A stretch of DNA of 64,000 nucleotides from Sediminicoccus sp. KRV36 (GTDB taxonomy: Bacteria; Pseudomonadota; Alphaproteobacteria; Acetobacterales; Acetobacteraceae), in assembly GCF_023243115.1 (NCBI RefSeq), contig NZ_CP085081.1:1426001-1490000 (forward strand), read 5' to 3'. The position numbers and the translations under genes were made by a program. The number at the start of each line of letters is the position of its first letter. Positions within the stretch are counted from its first letter, which is position 1. The notes under the pieces were generated by a model, which did no database searches, had not been told where the DNA came from, and saw only the letters and a program-made list of their open reading frames with translations. Below are positions 18,122 to 27,535 of the stretch, piece by piece.

Positions 18122-18579
18122 CGGATCTTGTCGGGCTTCGCGTCCCAGAGCTGGAATGCCGCGATGGCTTCCTCGCTCAGCAGGCGCCGGATCGGCAGGG
18201 CGCGGGCCGGCATGGGCCGCGCGACTTCCTCATAGATCGCCGCGTCGTCAAAGCCGATCCGTGCGGCATCCGCGCGGTCATTGCCATAGACGATCTCGCC
18301 GATGCGGGCCCACCAGGTGGCGGCCAGGCACATCGGGCAGGGTTCGCAGCTGGTGTAGAGCGTGGCCCCGCTGAGGTCATGCGTGCCCAGTGCCGCGCAG
18401 GCGGCGCGGATCGCCACCACCTCGGCATGCTGGGTCGGGTCCTGGCCGGGGACGACGTTGTTGCGCCCCTCGCCAATGATGACGCCCGCCTTGACCACCA
18501 CCGCGCCGAAGGGCCCTCCACCCTCGGCCACCCCCTGGCAGGAGAGGACGACGGCGCGGCGCATGAACATCTCTTCCAT
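18115..18579 (-). CDS. Nucleoside/guanine deaminase (CDA superfamily)
   Basis: A 154-residue zinc deaminase. QHAEVVAIR provides His51 and the catalytic Glu53, and SCEPCPMC provides Cys81 and Cys84. The downstream block WARIGEIVYGNDRADAARIGFDD resembles bacterial guanine deaminase (GuaD) rather than tRNA adenosine deaminase TadA, so xanthine production from guanine is the best guess. It is divergent from the luciferase-like gene. Specificity is an inference. Confidence 0.83.
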   Translation of the reverse strand: MEEMFMRRAVVLSCQGVAEGGGPFGAVVVKAGVIIGEGRNNVVPGQDPTQHAEVVAIRAACAALGTHDLSGATLYTSCEPCPMCLAATWWARIGEIVYGNDRADAARIGFDDAAIYEEVARPMPARALPIRRLLSEEAIAAFQLWDAKPDKIRY

Positions 18580-18609
18580 GGCATCCCCTGCTGCCGGTAA
18601 GCTGTGCGG

Positions 18610-19641
18610 ATGACCTTGCCAGCGCTCTCCATCCTCGATCAATCCACCATCGTCTCCGGCCTGGGCCCGGCGGAGGCGATCCAGGAAAGCCTTGCCATCG
18701 CCCAATTGGCGGATCGGCTCGGCTATGCCCGCTATTGGCTGGCCGAGCACCACAACAGCCAGAGCCATGCGGGCTCGGCGCCGGAAATCCTGATCAGCGC
18801 CATTGCCGCCACCACGCGGCGCATCCGCGTCGGTTCCGCCGGCATCATGCTGCCGCATTACGCGGCGCTGAAGGTGGCCGAGCAATTCCGCGCCCTGGAA
18901 GCCATCGCCCCCGGCCGCATTGACCTGGGCCTGGGCCGGGCGCCCGGCAGCGATGGCCGCACCGCCTATGCGCTCAATCCCAATGCGGCGAGTGCGGCGG
19001 ATCATTTCCCGGCCCAGCTGCGCGATCTGCTCGGCTGGCTTGGCGATGGCCTGCCCGAGAACCATCCCTTCCGCGAGGTCCGCGCCAGCCCCGAGGTGAC
19101 GACCATGCCCGAGGTCTGGGTGCTGGGTTCCAGCGACTACGGCGCGCAGGTCGCGGCGTTTTTCGGCCTGCCCTATTGCTACGCCCACTTCATCACCGAT
19201 GGCCGGGGGGCCGCCGAAGCGCTGCATATGTACCGCGAGGGCTTCCGGGAGATGCGCGGCCAGCCCGCCCACGCCGCCATCGCCGTCTATGCCCTGGCCG
19301 CCGATTCGGTGGCCGAGGCGGAGCGCCTTTTCGCGCCGCGCGCCCTCTGGCGCCTGCACCGCGACCGCGGCCATTTCCCGCCCTTTCCCACCGCAGATGA
19401 AGCGGCCAGCCACCCCTATACCGACGCCGAGCGCATCAGAATCGAGCGCATGCGGGAAAACGCCATCATCGGCACGGGTGAGCAGGTGCGGGACCGGTTG
19501 GCGGCACTCACCGCCGAGCTTGGCGTGCAGGAGGTGGCGATCCTCACCCCCTGCCACGATGCCGGCGCGCGGGCCCGCAGCGTGACCCTGCTGGCCGAGG
19601 CGTTCGGGTTGACGCAGCCCATGGCCATCGCCGCCGAATAG
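18610..19641 (+). CDS. Luciferase-like (LLM class) flavin-dependent monooxygenase
   Basis: A 343-residue TIM-barrel protein of the bacterial-luciferase superfamily. Family blocks include LSILDQSTIVSG, ARYWLAEHHNSQSHAGSAPEI, IRVGSAGIMLPHYAALKVAEQF and RIDLGLGRAPGSDGRTAYAL. This matches the common MsnO8-like oxidoreductases, which use reduced FMN or F420. The substrate is unknown. An in-frame GTG 6 nt upstream is a less likely start. Confidence 0.88.
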   Translation: MTLPALSILDQSTIVSGLGPAEAIQESLAIAQLADRLGYARYWLAEHHNSQSHAGSAPEILISAIAATTRRIRVGSAGIMLPHYAALKVAEQFRALEAIAPGRIDLGLGRAPGSDGRTAYALNPNAASAADHFPAQLRDLLGWLGDGLPENHPFREVRASPEVTTMPEVWVLGSSDYGAQVAAFFGLPYCYAHFITDGRGAAEALHMYREGFREMRGQPAHAAIAVYALAADSVAEAERLFAPRALWRLHRDRGHFPPFPTADEAASHPYTDAERIRIERMRENAIIGTGEQVRDRLAALTAELGVQEVAILTPCHDAGARARSVTLLAEAFGLTQPMAIAAE

Positions 19642-19712
19642 CCGGCCGCTTGACGCTGCCCCGATCCGGGTTGACGGTCGGCGCGTAACGTTCAGGCTTG
19701 ATTCGACCCACC

Positions 19713-20738
19713 ATGGCAGCCCCGACCACAGCGCCCAGCGCCGCCCAGTCCTTCCCCGAGCGGATGCGTGGCCTGGCCCCGGGGCTGGGGCTTTGCCTCG
19801 CCATCGCGGCCATTGCCATCATCATCCGCAACATGACGGGCATTGCCGCGCTCAACCCGGTGGTGGTGGCCCTGGTGCTGGGCGTGGGGCTGGGTGCGGT
19901 GATCGGCCGTCCGGCCAGCCTCAAGCCCGGGATCAGCTATGCGGTGCGGCCGGTGCTGCGCGCGGCCATCGTGCTGCTGGGCTTCCAGGTGACGGTTGGC
20001 ATGCTCGCCTCGCTGGGCCTGGGTGCCCTGGTGCTGGCCTTCCTGGTGGTGGGGCTGACGCTGCCCTTCACCATCTGGCTCGGCCGCATCATGGGCGTGG
20101 ACCCGAAACTCTCCCTGCTGATCGGTACCGGGACCGCGATCTGCGGCGCATCGGCCATCGTCGCCGCCAACCAGGTGGCGCGCGGCAAGGATGAGGACGT
20201 GACCTATGCGCTGGCGGTCATCACGCTGTGCGGGACGGTCGCGTTGATCACCTTCCCCTATCTGGGTGACCTGATGGGCATGTCCGCCAATACCTATGGC
20301 CTTTGGGCCGGGGCTGCGATCCATGAGGTGGTGCAGGCCGTCGGTGCCGCCGCAGCGGGCGGCCCGGAAGCCGCGCAGACCGGCACCGTGATGAAGCTGG
20401 CCCGCGTGTTCCTCCTGGCGCCCGCCGTGGTGGCGCTGGGCTGGTGGGTGGCGCGCAGCAGCACGGCGGAGGCCGGGCACGCCAAGGCCCCGGTGCCCTG
20501 GTTCGCCTTCGGCTTCCTGGCGCTGGTCGTGATCGGCAGCACGGGCCTCGTGCCGAAATTCGTCGTGGATGCGTCGCGCTTCATCGTGCCGATCATGCTC
20601 GCGGCCTCGGTCGCGGCACTTGGGCTGCAGACCGATCTGCGGGCGTTGCATGCGCGCGGCGCGGCTCCCCTGTTGCTTGGCGTGGCCAGCACGGTGTTCA
20701 TCACCCTGCTGGCCCTGCTGGGGGTCGCGATCATCTGA
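19713..20738 (+). CDS. YeiH/UPF0324 family putative sulfate exporter
   Basis: A 341-residue membrane protein with about ten hydrophobic helices. The family motifs are present: LNPVVVALVLGVGLG, LRAAIVLLGFQVT, GTGTAICGASAIVAANQVARGKDEDVTYA, and GLWAGAAIHEVVQAVGAAA. Members are annotated as putative sulfate or sulfonate exporters, though few have been tested. It runs convergently into the Bug gene. Confidence 0.88.
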   Translation: MAAPTTAPSAAQSFPERMRGLAPGLGLCLAIAAIAIIIRNMTGIAALNPVVVALVLGVGLGAVIGRPASLKPGISYAVRPVLRAAIVLLGFQVTVGMLASLGLGALVLAFLVVGLTLPFTIWLGRIMGVDPKLSLLIGTGTAICGASAIVAANQVARGKDEDVTYALAVITLCGTVALITFPYLGDLMGMSANTYGLWAGAAIHEVVQAVGAAAAGGPEAAQTGTVMKLARVFLLAPAVVALGWWVARSSTAEAGHAKAPVPWFAFGFLALVVIGSTGLVPKFVVDASRFIVPIMLAASVAALGLQTDLRALHARGAAPLLLGVASTVFITLLALLGVAII

Positions 20739-20753
20739 TCGCCACGGCGGGGT

Positions 20754-21704
20754 TCACTCCGGCTTGATGTCGTGATCGCGGATCACCGCACCCCAGCGCT
20801 CGCGGTCCTGGCCGATCTGCCGGACCATGTCGGCCGGTGAGCCACCCATGCGCAGCATGGCGTTTTCCTCAAAGCGGCGCTGCACATCGGGTGCCATGAG
20901 GGCGCGGTTGATCTCGGCATTGAGGCGCTGCACCAGGGCCGGCGCCATGCCGCCCGGCCCCGCCACGCCAAACCAGTTGGGGATGACGAAACCGGGCAGC
21001 CCGTCCAGCGACATCACCGGCAATTCGGGCAGCAGGGGCGAGGCCGTGGCGGCGCCATAGGCGATGGCCCGCAAGCCACCGCCGCGAATCTGCGCGAGGT
21101 ATTCCGGCAGATTGCCCCACATCACCTCGATCCGGCCGGCGACGATGTCGAGGATGGCCGGCGCCCCGCCGCGATACCCCACCTGCTCCAGCCGCGTATT
21201 GGTCAGCGACATGAACAGCGCGCAGGAGAGTTGCTGGCTGGAGCCGGGGCCGACCGTGGCACAGCGCAGCGCGCCTGGCCGTTCCCGCGCGATGCGCGCC
21301 ACATCCTGCCAGGTCTGGATGCCGGACGCGGGCGAGGCCACCAGGATGTTGTAGACATTGGCGACATTCACGATAGGCGTGATATCGCGATCGGTCTCAT
21401 AGGGCAGGCGCTGCATCTGCGGCAGGACGGCCATCATGCTCATCGAGACGAGCAGCAGCGTGTAGCCATCGGGGGCCGCGCGGGCGAGTTCGCCGGCGGC
21501 GATGGCGCCACTCGCCCCCGTGCGGTTATCCACCACGACGCGGCGGCCCATCTGCTGGGAAAGCTGCTCGGCCAGCACGCGGCCGAGCAGATCCGATGTG
21601 CCACCGGGGGCGAAGGCGTTCAGGAAGCGGATGTCGCGTGTGGGGTAGTCCTGCGCCCAGGCGGGTGTCGCCATGGTCAACAGGATCAGCAGGATGCGCC
21701 GCAT
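20754..21704 (-). CDS. Bug family solute-binding protein (TctC-like)
   Basis: A 316-residue periplasmic binding protein with a signal peptide (MRRILLILLTMATPAWAQDYPTR). Bug hallmarks are FLNAFAPGGTSDLLGRVLAEQL, VVVDNRTGASGAIAAGELARAAPDGYTLL and YRGGAPAILDIVAGRIEVMW. Such proteins deliver carboxylates to tripartite tricarboxylate transporters, but no TctA/TctB is nearby. It lies 60 bp downstream of an MR/MLE enolase on the same strand, so the ligand may be that enzyme's sugar-acid substrate. Confidence 0.88.
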   Translation of the reverse strand: MRRILLILLTMATPAWAQDYPTRDIRFLNAFAPGGTSDLLGRVLAEQLSQQMGRRVVVDNRTGASGAIAAGELARAAPDGYTLLLVSMSMMAVLPQMQRLPYETDRDITPIVNVANVYNILVASPASGIQTWQDVARIARERPGALRCATVGPGSSQQLSCALFMSLTNTRLEQVGYRGGAPAILDIVAGRIEVMWGNLPEYLAQIRGGGLRAIAYGAATASPLLPELPVMSLDGLPGFVIPNWFGVAGPGGMAPALVQRLNAEINRALMAPDVQRRFEENAMLRMGGSPADMVRQIGQDRERWGAVIRDHDIKPE

Positions 21705-21764
21705 ACTCGTCTCTCCCAAAGGTTGCCTCCCGGTTGCTCCGGGATGGCCAGTGCGCGCAGCTTG

Positions 21765-22904
21765 TCAGGCCACGCGGTATTTTTCCAGCACGGCACGATC
21801 CACCTCGATGCCGATCCCCGGGCCGTCGGGGACGCGAACAATGCCGTTCACCTGAACGATGGGCTCCATCGCCAGGTGATCGCGCAGCGGGTTGGGCGTC
21901 TGCTCGAATTCCAGCATGGGTGGCATGGGGCGGAAGGCGGGCGGCGTGTCCGGCAGGGCCGCGAGGAACTGCACCGTGGCGGCGAGGCCAATGGCCGAGC
22001 CCCAGGCATGCGGCACGCATTCCACCCCATGCGCGCTGGCCAGGGCCGCGATCTTGCGGCACTCGCTGATGCCGCCCGCGGCGCAGACATCGGGCTGCAC
22101 GATGTCCATGGCCTTGGTCGCGATCACATCGCGGAAGCCCCAGCGGGTAAAGTCATTCTCGCCGCCGGCCACGGCCAGATCCAGCGCGCGGGAGACTTCG
22201 ACATAGCCCGCGTGATCCTCCGGGCTGATCGGCTCCTCGAACCAGAGCAGATCGAGCTTTTCCATCTCGCGCCCCAGCTTGATGGCCTGGGGCACGGTGA
22301 AGCAGTGATTGGCATCCACGGCGAGTTGCACGCCATCGCCCAGCGCCTCGCGCACGGCGGCGATGCGGCGGATATCGAGCTTGGGATCGCCCAGGCCGAT
22401 CTTCATCTTTACCGCGCGGAAGCCTTGTTCCTTGTAAGCAAGGGCTTCCTCCACCGCTTCCTCGACCAGGCGGTCCATGTCGATGAAGTAGAGGCCGGTG
22501 GCATAGGCGACGAGGTCCTTGCGATGCGCCCCGCCGATCAGCTTGTGGATGGGCTTGTTCACCGCGCGGCCCATCACATCCCACAGCGCGATATCAATCC
22601 CCGAGAGCGCGCAGATGGTCATCCCGGTCAGGCCGTAATCCTTGATCCGGTTGTAGAGATCCTCCCACACCACCTCGACATCGAAGGGGTCACGGCCAAT
22701 GACGCGGTTGCGGTATTGCGTCTCGATGATGGCCTTGTTGACCATGGCCGGGCCATAGCATTCGCCCCAGCCGGTGATGCCCTCATCCGTGCTGATTTCC
22801 ACGAGGCAGGAAGCGCGGGTGGTGTAGAGCCAGCCCCGCGCCGAGGTGAAGGGCTTCTCCACCTTGGACTGCACCACGTGGCAGGTGACATCCGTGACCT
22901 TCAT
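21765..22904 (-). CDS. Mandelate racemase/muconate lactonizing enzyme family protein
   Basis: A 379-residue enolase-superfamily enzyme. AVKMKIGLGDP carries the KxK catalytic pair, VDANHCFTVPQA, LWFEEPISPEDH and AVAGGENDFT provide the three metal ligands, and CVPHAWGSAIG carries a histidine-type general base. It probably dehydrates or epimerises a sugar acid, and the exact substrate is not evident. The start at 22904 (MKVTDVTCHVV) fits the family. It is first in a likely two-gene unit with the Bug protein. Confidence 0.88.
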   Translation of the reverse strand: MKVTDVTCHVVQSKVEKPFTSARGWLYTTRASCLVEISTDEGITGWGECYGPAMVNKAIIETQYRNRVIGRDPFDVEVVWEDLYNRIKDYGLTGMTICALSGIDIALWDVMGRAVNKPIHKLIGGAHRKDLVAYATGLYFIDMDRLVEEAVEEALAYKEQGFRAVKMKIGLGDPKLDIRRIAAVREALGDGVQLAVDANHCFTVPQAIKLGREMEKLDLLWFEEPISPEDHAGYVEVSRALDLAVAGGENDFTRWGFRDVIATKAMDIVQPDVCAAGGISECRKIAALASAHGVECVPHAWGSAIGLAATVQFLAALPDTPPAFRPMPPMLEFEQTPNPLRDHLAMEPIVQVNGIVRVPDGPGIGIEVDRAVLEKYRVA

Positions 22905-23293
22905 GCGCCGTTTCCCCCTTTGGTTGCTTGCGCAAAGGTTAGGAGGCGGCCAGCTCACCGGCAAGCAGGCCACGCCTTGGCAAAAGGCCATTGCTTGAGC
23001 CCGGACCGGAATGGTGCCCAGCACCTTGGCTGGGGAGCTCAGCGCCGCCGCCCGCAGGATGGCGAGGCCGGCCAGATCACGGCCGGACGGATGGGCTACC
23101 CGATCCGTATCGGAGCCCAAGGCCACCATTCATGGCCACCAGGCATGGCTTCAGCCCGCGGGATGGGGCGGACATGACGGAGGGCAGGTGACGAGGCGCC
23201 TCCTTCCATCGGCCATGATGCCCGCAAGCACGGCCGCGCCGGCCAATGCCGCGGTTGGGCTTCGGCTTGGGGCGAGGGCATCCGCAGGGCGGG
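22905..23293. other. 389-bp intergenic region with no visible gene
   Basis: The region lies upstream of the MR/MLE gene and downstream of the MBL-fold gene, both on the minus strand. It must hold the MR/MLE promoter, but I cannot name one. Short open frames here have no ribosome site or recognisable sequence. A small inverted pair (GGCCACCATTCATGGCCACC) is present near 23120. Confidence 0.4.
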
Positions 23294-24730
23294 CTAGGGC
23301 GCCGGGAGCCGGTATCCGCCCAGGATTTCCTCCTCCTGCTGCTTCAGGCCGCGGCCGCGCAGCACACCGATGGTGAGTTGGAGGTAGAGCAGCACCTCCC
23401 GCCAGCGCGGCAGATAATCCACGAAGCAGCGCCAAGTGAGGAGTTTGCGCAGGGGCAGGGCTTCGTGCTCGTGCCAGGACAGGATCCCTTCGAACAGGTG
23501 CATCCTTCCCATATCCGCCCGCGTGGCTTGCCAGCGAAGCCGCTTGCTGATGGCGGCATGGCCGAACATGCGCAGCACCAGCGTCATCTTGAACACATTC
23601 GCCGGGATGATGACGCGCATGATCATCGGGTCGGCGGCCGCCGGGTCCACGGCGATGACGGTGCGGTTCCACAGGTCGAACAGGAAGCCCTGCCGGTTTT
23701 CGCCCGCGCGGACGTCGAACAGGACAGGGTGCCCCTTGAAGCGTCGGCGCAGGAAGAACGGCGTGTTGCGAGCCATCTCGATAAGGTAGCGCTGGGCCAT
23801 CTTCTCGCTGACGTGACTGCGCGCCTCGCGCGCGTAGGTGCGCTCCAGCACCGCCTGCTTCTCGGCGGCGTATTGCGCCAGATGGCGTTCGCGGTCCTCG
23901 AGCCAGGGTGAGGGCGTGATGTGGAAACCCGCCTGATCATCCCATGAATCGCCGGTGGTCATCACCTTGAGCTCGGTCGGAAACGGGTGCTCGCGTTGAT
24001 AGGCGGCGAAGTCGCGCGCCACCGTGTCGGGTGAGACGACGTGGTGGTTGAATTCCCAGGTTTCGCGATGGAGGTGGCAGTGGTTGGACGCGAAGGGCAC
24101 CGCATAGCGCGGCTGCACCCGCTTCATGAAGGCGCAGAAGGCACGGCTATAGCCCGCAACATCGTCCACCTGTTCATCCGGGCCGTCCAGGCATTGATAG
24201 GTCAGCCGCGCATTGGCCGAGCTGTGGCTGCGCAGCGCGAAGTCAATCCTGGGATGGTCGTCCATGATCTGCGCAAGCGGCAGGCCCATGAACTTGGCAT
24301 CATTGGCGTTCAGGATGGTCGTGCCATCGGCCTCGATCACGGCCGCGCTGTCGGAGAACGGCGAGAATTGGTAGCTGGTGATCGCCATGCCCGGCGCGAG
24401 TTCGCTGCGCCGCCCGTGCCTGAGCTCGATCACGTTGCGGAAGCCGATCTTGTGCAGGTCATCCCGCATGCGGGTGTAACGATCAAAGGCGATCAGCACC
24501 GGTGTGTCGAGGCTGAAAAGCTTGAGCGACGCGCTCTGGAAATGATCCCAGTGGATATGCGTCAGGTAGATCCAGTCCGGCTTGAGCGACGCAACCAGCT
24601 CTGGCGCGACGGGTGGATAGTTCCACCAGGACCGCCAATAGGTGCTGCCGATCAACCAGGGATCGCAGATCAGTTGTCGGCCCTGGCTTTCAACAAGCAG
24701 GCCGGCATGGGACAGGATCGCCATGCGCAC
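23294..24730 (-). CDS. Large MBL-fold metallo-hydrolase (UlaG/CMAH-like) with C-terminal extension
   Basis: A 478-residue protein. The N-terminal ~280 residues are a metallo-beta-lactamase fold with the metal motif THIHWDHF (His58, His60, Asp62, His63), preceded by LICDPWLIGS. The layout resembles UlaG-type and CMP-neuraminate-hydroxylase-like MBL enzymes. The remaining ~190 residues (FDVRAGENRQGFLFDLWNR..MRVIIPANVFKMTLVLRM) are not part of the hydrolase core and may be an SCP2-like lipid- or ligand-binding tail. GGGGAG 8 nt upstream supports the GTG start at 24730; an ATG at 24724 is the alternative. The substrate is unknown. Confidence 0.75.
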   Translation of the reverse strand: MRMAILSHAGLLVESQGRQLICDPWLIGSTYWRSWWNYPPVAPELVASLKPDWIYLTHIHWDHFQSASLKLFSLDTPVLIAFDRYTRMRDDLHKIGFRNVIELRHGRRSELAPGMAITSYQFSPFSDSAAVIEADGTTILNANDAKFMGLPLAQIMDDHPRIDFALRSHSSANARLTYQCLDGPDEQVDDVAGYSRAFCAFMKRVQPRYAVPFASNHCHLHRETWEFNHHVVSPDTVARDFAAYQREHPFPTELKVMTTGDSWDDQAGFHITPSPWLEDRERHLAQYAAEKQAVLERTYAREARSHVSEKMAQRYLIEMARNTPFFLRRRFKGHPVLFDVRAGENRQGFLFDLWNRTVIAVDPAAADPMIMRVIIPANVFKMTLVLRMFGHAAISKRLRWQATRADMGRMHLFEGILSWHEHEALPLRKLLTWRCFVDYLPRWREVLLYLQLTIGVLRGRGLKQQEEEILGGYRLPAP

Positions 24731-24890
24731 AGGGGCATCTCCCCACCGTCAGAAGCATGAATTCAGCAATATTTTTCCGTGCTGTGTCAAGCGAGAGGGG
24801 GCGGGTTGACCGCATCGGGCCGGCGGCGGACCCCACGAGTCAACTGGCCAATCCGGAATTGGCGACGCCTGCGGCTGCCAGGCCCGCGCC

Positions 24891-25370
24891 CTACCTGCTC
24901 GTCTGGCCCTTGGCGATGGGGGCGATGAACTGCGCCTCGGTATCCCAGGGAAACAGGATCCAGGTGTCCTGGCTGACCTCGGTCACGAAGGTATCCACCA
25001 GCGGCTTGCCAGCGGGCTTGGCGTAGATCGTGGCGAAATGGGCATGTGGCAGCATCGCGCGCACGAGCTTCGCAGTGGTGCCGGTATCCACCAGGTCGTC
25101 AATGATCAGCCAGCCCTGGCCATCGCCCGCCGCCGCCGGGGATTTCATGACGCGCGGCTCACCCTTCTTCTCCTCGTCATAGGTGACGATGCTGACCGTC
25201 TCGATGATGCGGCATTCCAGCTCGCGCGCGATGATGGCGGCCGGGATCAGCCCGCCACGCGTGATGGCGACGACGCCCTGCCAGGGCCCGAGCTCGAGCA
25301 GACGCCAGGCCAGCGCCTTGCTGTCACGATGCAGCTGATCCCAGGTGACGGTGAAATAGCGCTGCGCCAT
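24891..25370 (-). CDS. gpt: Xanthine-guanine phosphoribosyltransferase
   Basis: A 159-residue purine salvage enzyme of the usual length. The PRPP loop WLIIDDLVDTGTTAKLVRAML is exact and VVAITRGGLIPAAIIAREL is the family N-terminal block. It converts xanthine, guanine or hypoxanthine to the nucleotide at the inner membrane face. It shares a TGATG stop-start overlap with csaA, so translation is coupled. The GuaD-like deaminase at 18115 could feed it xanthine. Confidence 0.94.
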   Translation of the reverse strand: MAQRYFTVTWDQLHRDSKALAWRLLELGPWQGVVAITRGGLIPAAIIARELECRIIETVSIVTYDEEKKGEPRVMKSPAAAGDGQGWLIIDDLVDTGTTAKLVRAMLPHAHFATIYAKPAGKPLVDTFVTEVSQDTWILFPWDTEAQFIAPIAKGQTSR

Positions 25371-25708
25371 CAGAACATCTTCCCGCCATCGGGCACATGA
25401 ATATCCGGCCGCAGCAGGACGATGGCGCCGTTCTCGTCAGGCAGGCCCAGCACCAGGACCTCGCTCATGAAGGGGCCGATCTGGCGGGGCGGAAAATTCA
25501 CCACGGCCAGCACCTGGCGGCCGATCATCCGGTCCGGCGTGTAATGCGCCGTGATCTGCGCCGAGCTTTTCTTGATGCCAAGCGGCTCGCCGAAATCCAC
25601 CCAAAGCTGGATGGCGGGCTTCTTCGCCTCGGGGAAGGGCTTGGCGTCCACCACGGTGCCAACGCGGATGTCGAGCTTCTCGAAGTCCGGATAGGTGATC
25701 GTTTCCAT
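25370..25708 (-). CDS. csaA: CsaA-type tRNA-binding domain protein
   Basis: A 112-residue stand-alone tRNA-binding (OB-fold) domain. FEKLDIRVGTVVDAKPFPEAKKPAIQLWVDFG and the C-terminal FMSEVLVLGLPDENGAIVLLRPD match CsaA, a dimeric export-related chaperone first described in Bacillus. It is the upstream gene of a csaA-gpt pair. Confidence 0.92.
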   Translation of the reverse strand: METITYPDFEKLDIRVGTVVDAKPFPEAKKPAIQLWVDFGEPLGIKKSSAQITAHYTPDRMIGRQVLAVVNFPPRQIGPFMSEVLVLGLPDENGAIVLLRPDIHVPDGGKMF

Positions 25709-25823
25709 GGCATCGCCGCTATCCTATTTCCGCGCCGGAAGCGAGGGGGCCGAGGGTTCCAAGCTGGACCGGCTTCGTCCTATATGGAGGTGAAACGTTT
25801 TGCCCCTTGAGGAAACTCCATCC

Positions 25824-27422
25824 ATGCGCGACTTCCACGCCCCTGGCCGCAGCCCGGTCATCGCCGCACGCGGCATGGCCGCGACCTCCATGCCGGCGGC
25901 GACCCTGACGGCGATCGAGGTCCTCAAATCCGGGGGCAATGCGCTGGATGCGGCCATCGCGGCCGTGGCCGTGCTGGGTGTGATCGAGCCGCAGAGCACC
26001 GGCATCGGCGGGGATTGCTTCTGCCTCTACGCGCCGGCCGGCACGGGCCGCGTCTATGCGATGAACGGCTCGGGCCGGGCCCCCATGGCCGCCACCCCCG
26101 AGGCGCTGCGCGCGGCAGGCGTGACCCAGCTGGTGGACACGAGCGCCCATGTGGTGACCATCCCGGGCGCCGTTTCCGCCTGGGAGGCGCTGAATGCGGC
26201 GCATGGCCGCAAGGCGCTGGATTTCCTGCTGCAACCCGCCATCCGCTTTGCCGAGCAAGGCTTCCCCGTGCTGCAGCGCGTGGCGGCCGACTGGGCCGAT
26301 GCGGCCGGCAAGCTGCGGCTGAATGAGGCCTCCACCCGGCTCTACCTGAAGAATGGCGAGGCCCCGCGCGAGGGCGACATCATGCGCTTCCCTGCGCTGG
26401 CGAAGACGCTGCGCGCCATCGCGGCGAAGGGCGCCCGCGGCTTCTACGAGGGCGAGGTGGCGGCCGACATGGTGGCCACACTTCGCGCCCTGGGCGGGCT
26501 GCACACCGAGGAGGATTTCGCGGCCAGCCTGCGCAGCGCCGAATTCGTGACGCCGATCCAGCGCAGCTGGAAGGGCATGGATATCCATGAATGCCCGCCG
26601 AACGGCACGGGCATCATCGCGCTCATGATCCTGGGCCTGCTGGAAGGCTTCACGCCGCCCGAGGATCCCATGTCGGCCCTGCGGCTGCACCGGCATATCG
26701 AGGCCGCGCGCCTCGCTTACCGCGACCGCGATGCCTTCATCGCGGACCCGGCGCAGGTGCCGGTGCCGACCGACATCCTCCTCTCGGACGCCTATCTCAG
26801 TGGGCTGGCCAAGCTCATCACCGATGCGGGCGCCATGGTGGTGCCGCCGGCCCCCGATACGCTGCTGCCCAAGCATGACGACACGGTCTATCTCTGTGTG
26901 GTGGATGAGGAGGGCAATGCCTGTTCCTTCATCAACTCGCTGTTCAAGAGCTTCGGCACCGGCATCACGGCCGAGAAATCGGGCGTCATGCTGCATAATC
27001 GTGGCTTCGGCTTCCGCCTGCAGGAAGCCCACCCGAATTGCATCGCGCCGGGCAAGCGGCCGATGCACACCATCATCCCCGGCATGGCCATGAAGGATGG
27101 CCGGGCGGTGATGCCCTTCGGCGTGATGGGCGGGCATTTCCAGCCGATGGGCCAGACGCTCCTGCTCTCCAACATGTTCGACTACGGGATGAACCCGCAG
27201 CAGGCATTGGACGCGCCGCGCCTCTTCCCCGAGGGCGGCAAGGTTCAGGTGGAGGCGCATGTGCCGGCGGCGACCGTCGCCAAGCTGAACGCGATGGGCC
27301 ATGTCTGCGAGCCGATCACCAAGCCGCATGGCGGTGGCCAGGTGATCTTCATGGATCATGACCGCGGCGTGCTGATCGGCGGCAGCGATCCGCGCAAGGA
27401 TGGCTGCGTGATGGGCTACTAG
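25824..27422 (+). CDS. ggt: Gamma-glutamyltransferase family protein
   Basis: A 532-residue Ntn-hydrolase. LKSGGNALDAAIAAVAVLGVIEPQSTGIGGDCF is the large-subunit signature. Autoprocessing would occur before Thr354 in HDDTVYLCVVDEEGNACS, releasing the small subunit with its catalytic N-terminal Thr. No convincing signal peptide is visible, so it is probably cytoplasmic, unlike E. coli Ggt, and could be a gamma-glutamyl hydrolase/acylase rather than a glutathione-degrading Ggt. GAGGAA precedes the ATG. It is followed by an amidase on the same strand. Confidence 0.86.
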   Translation: MRDFHAPGRSPVIAARGMAATSMPAATLTAIEVLKSGGNALDAAIAAVAVLGVIEPQSTGIGGDCFCLYAPAGTGRVYAMNGSGRAPMAATPEALRAAGVTQLVDTSAHVVTIPGAVSAWEALNAAHGRKALDFLLQPAIRFAEQGFPVLQRVAADWADAAGKLRLNEASTRLYLKNGEAPREGDIMRFPALAKTLRAIAAKGARGFYEGEVAADMVATLRALGGLHTEEDFAASLRSAEFVTPIQRSWKGMDIHECPPNGTGIIALMILGLLEGFTPPEDPMSALRLHRHIEAARLAYRDRDAFIADPAQVPVPTDILLSDAYLSGLAKLITDAGAMVVPPAPDTLLPKHDDTVYLCVVDEEGNACSFINSLFKSFGTGITAEKSGVMLHNRGFGFRLQEAHPNCIAPGKRPMHTIIPGMAMKDGRAVMPFGVMGGHFQPMGQTLLLSNMFDYGMNPQQALDAPRLFPEGGKVQVEAHVPAATVAKLNAMGHVCEPITKPHGGGQVIFMDHDRGVLIGGSDPRKDGCVMGY

Positions 27423-27535
27423 GCGCAGCGCGCGCCCATCATCCCCATCGTATTTTTCGAAGCCGCGCCCGCTGTGGCGCGTGACCCTGGCGGCATGCCA
27501 CAGGGGGCACGCCTCAGAGCGCGAAAGGAAGCCCG

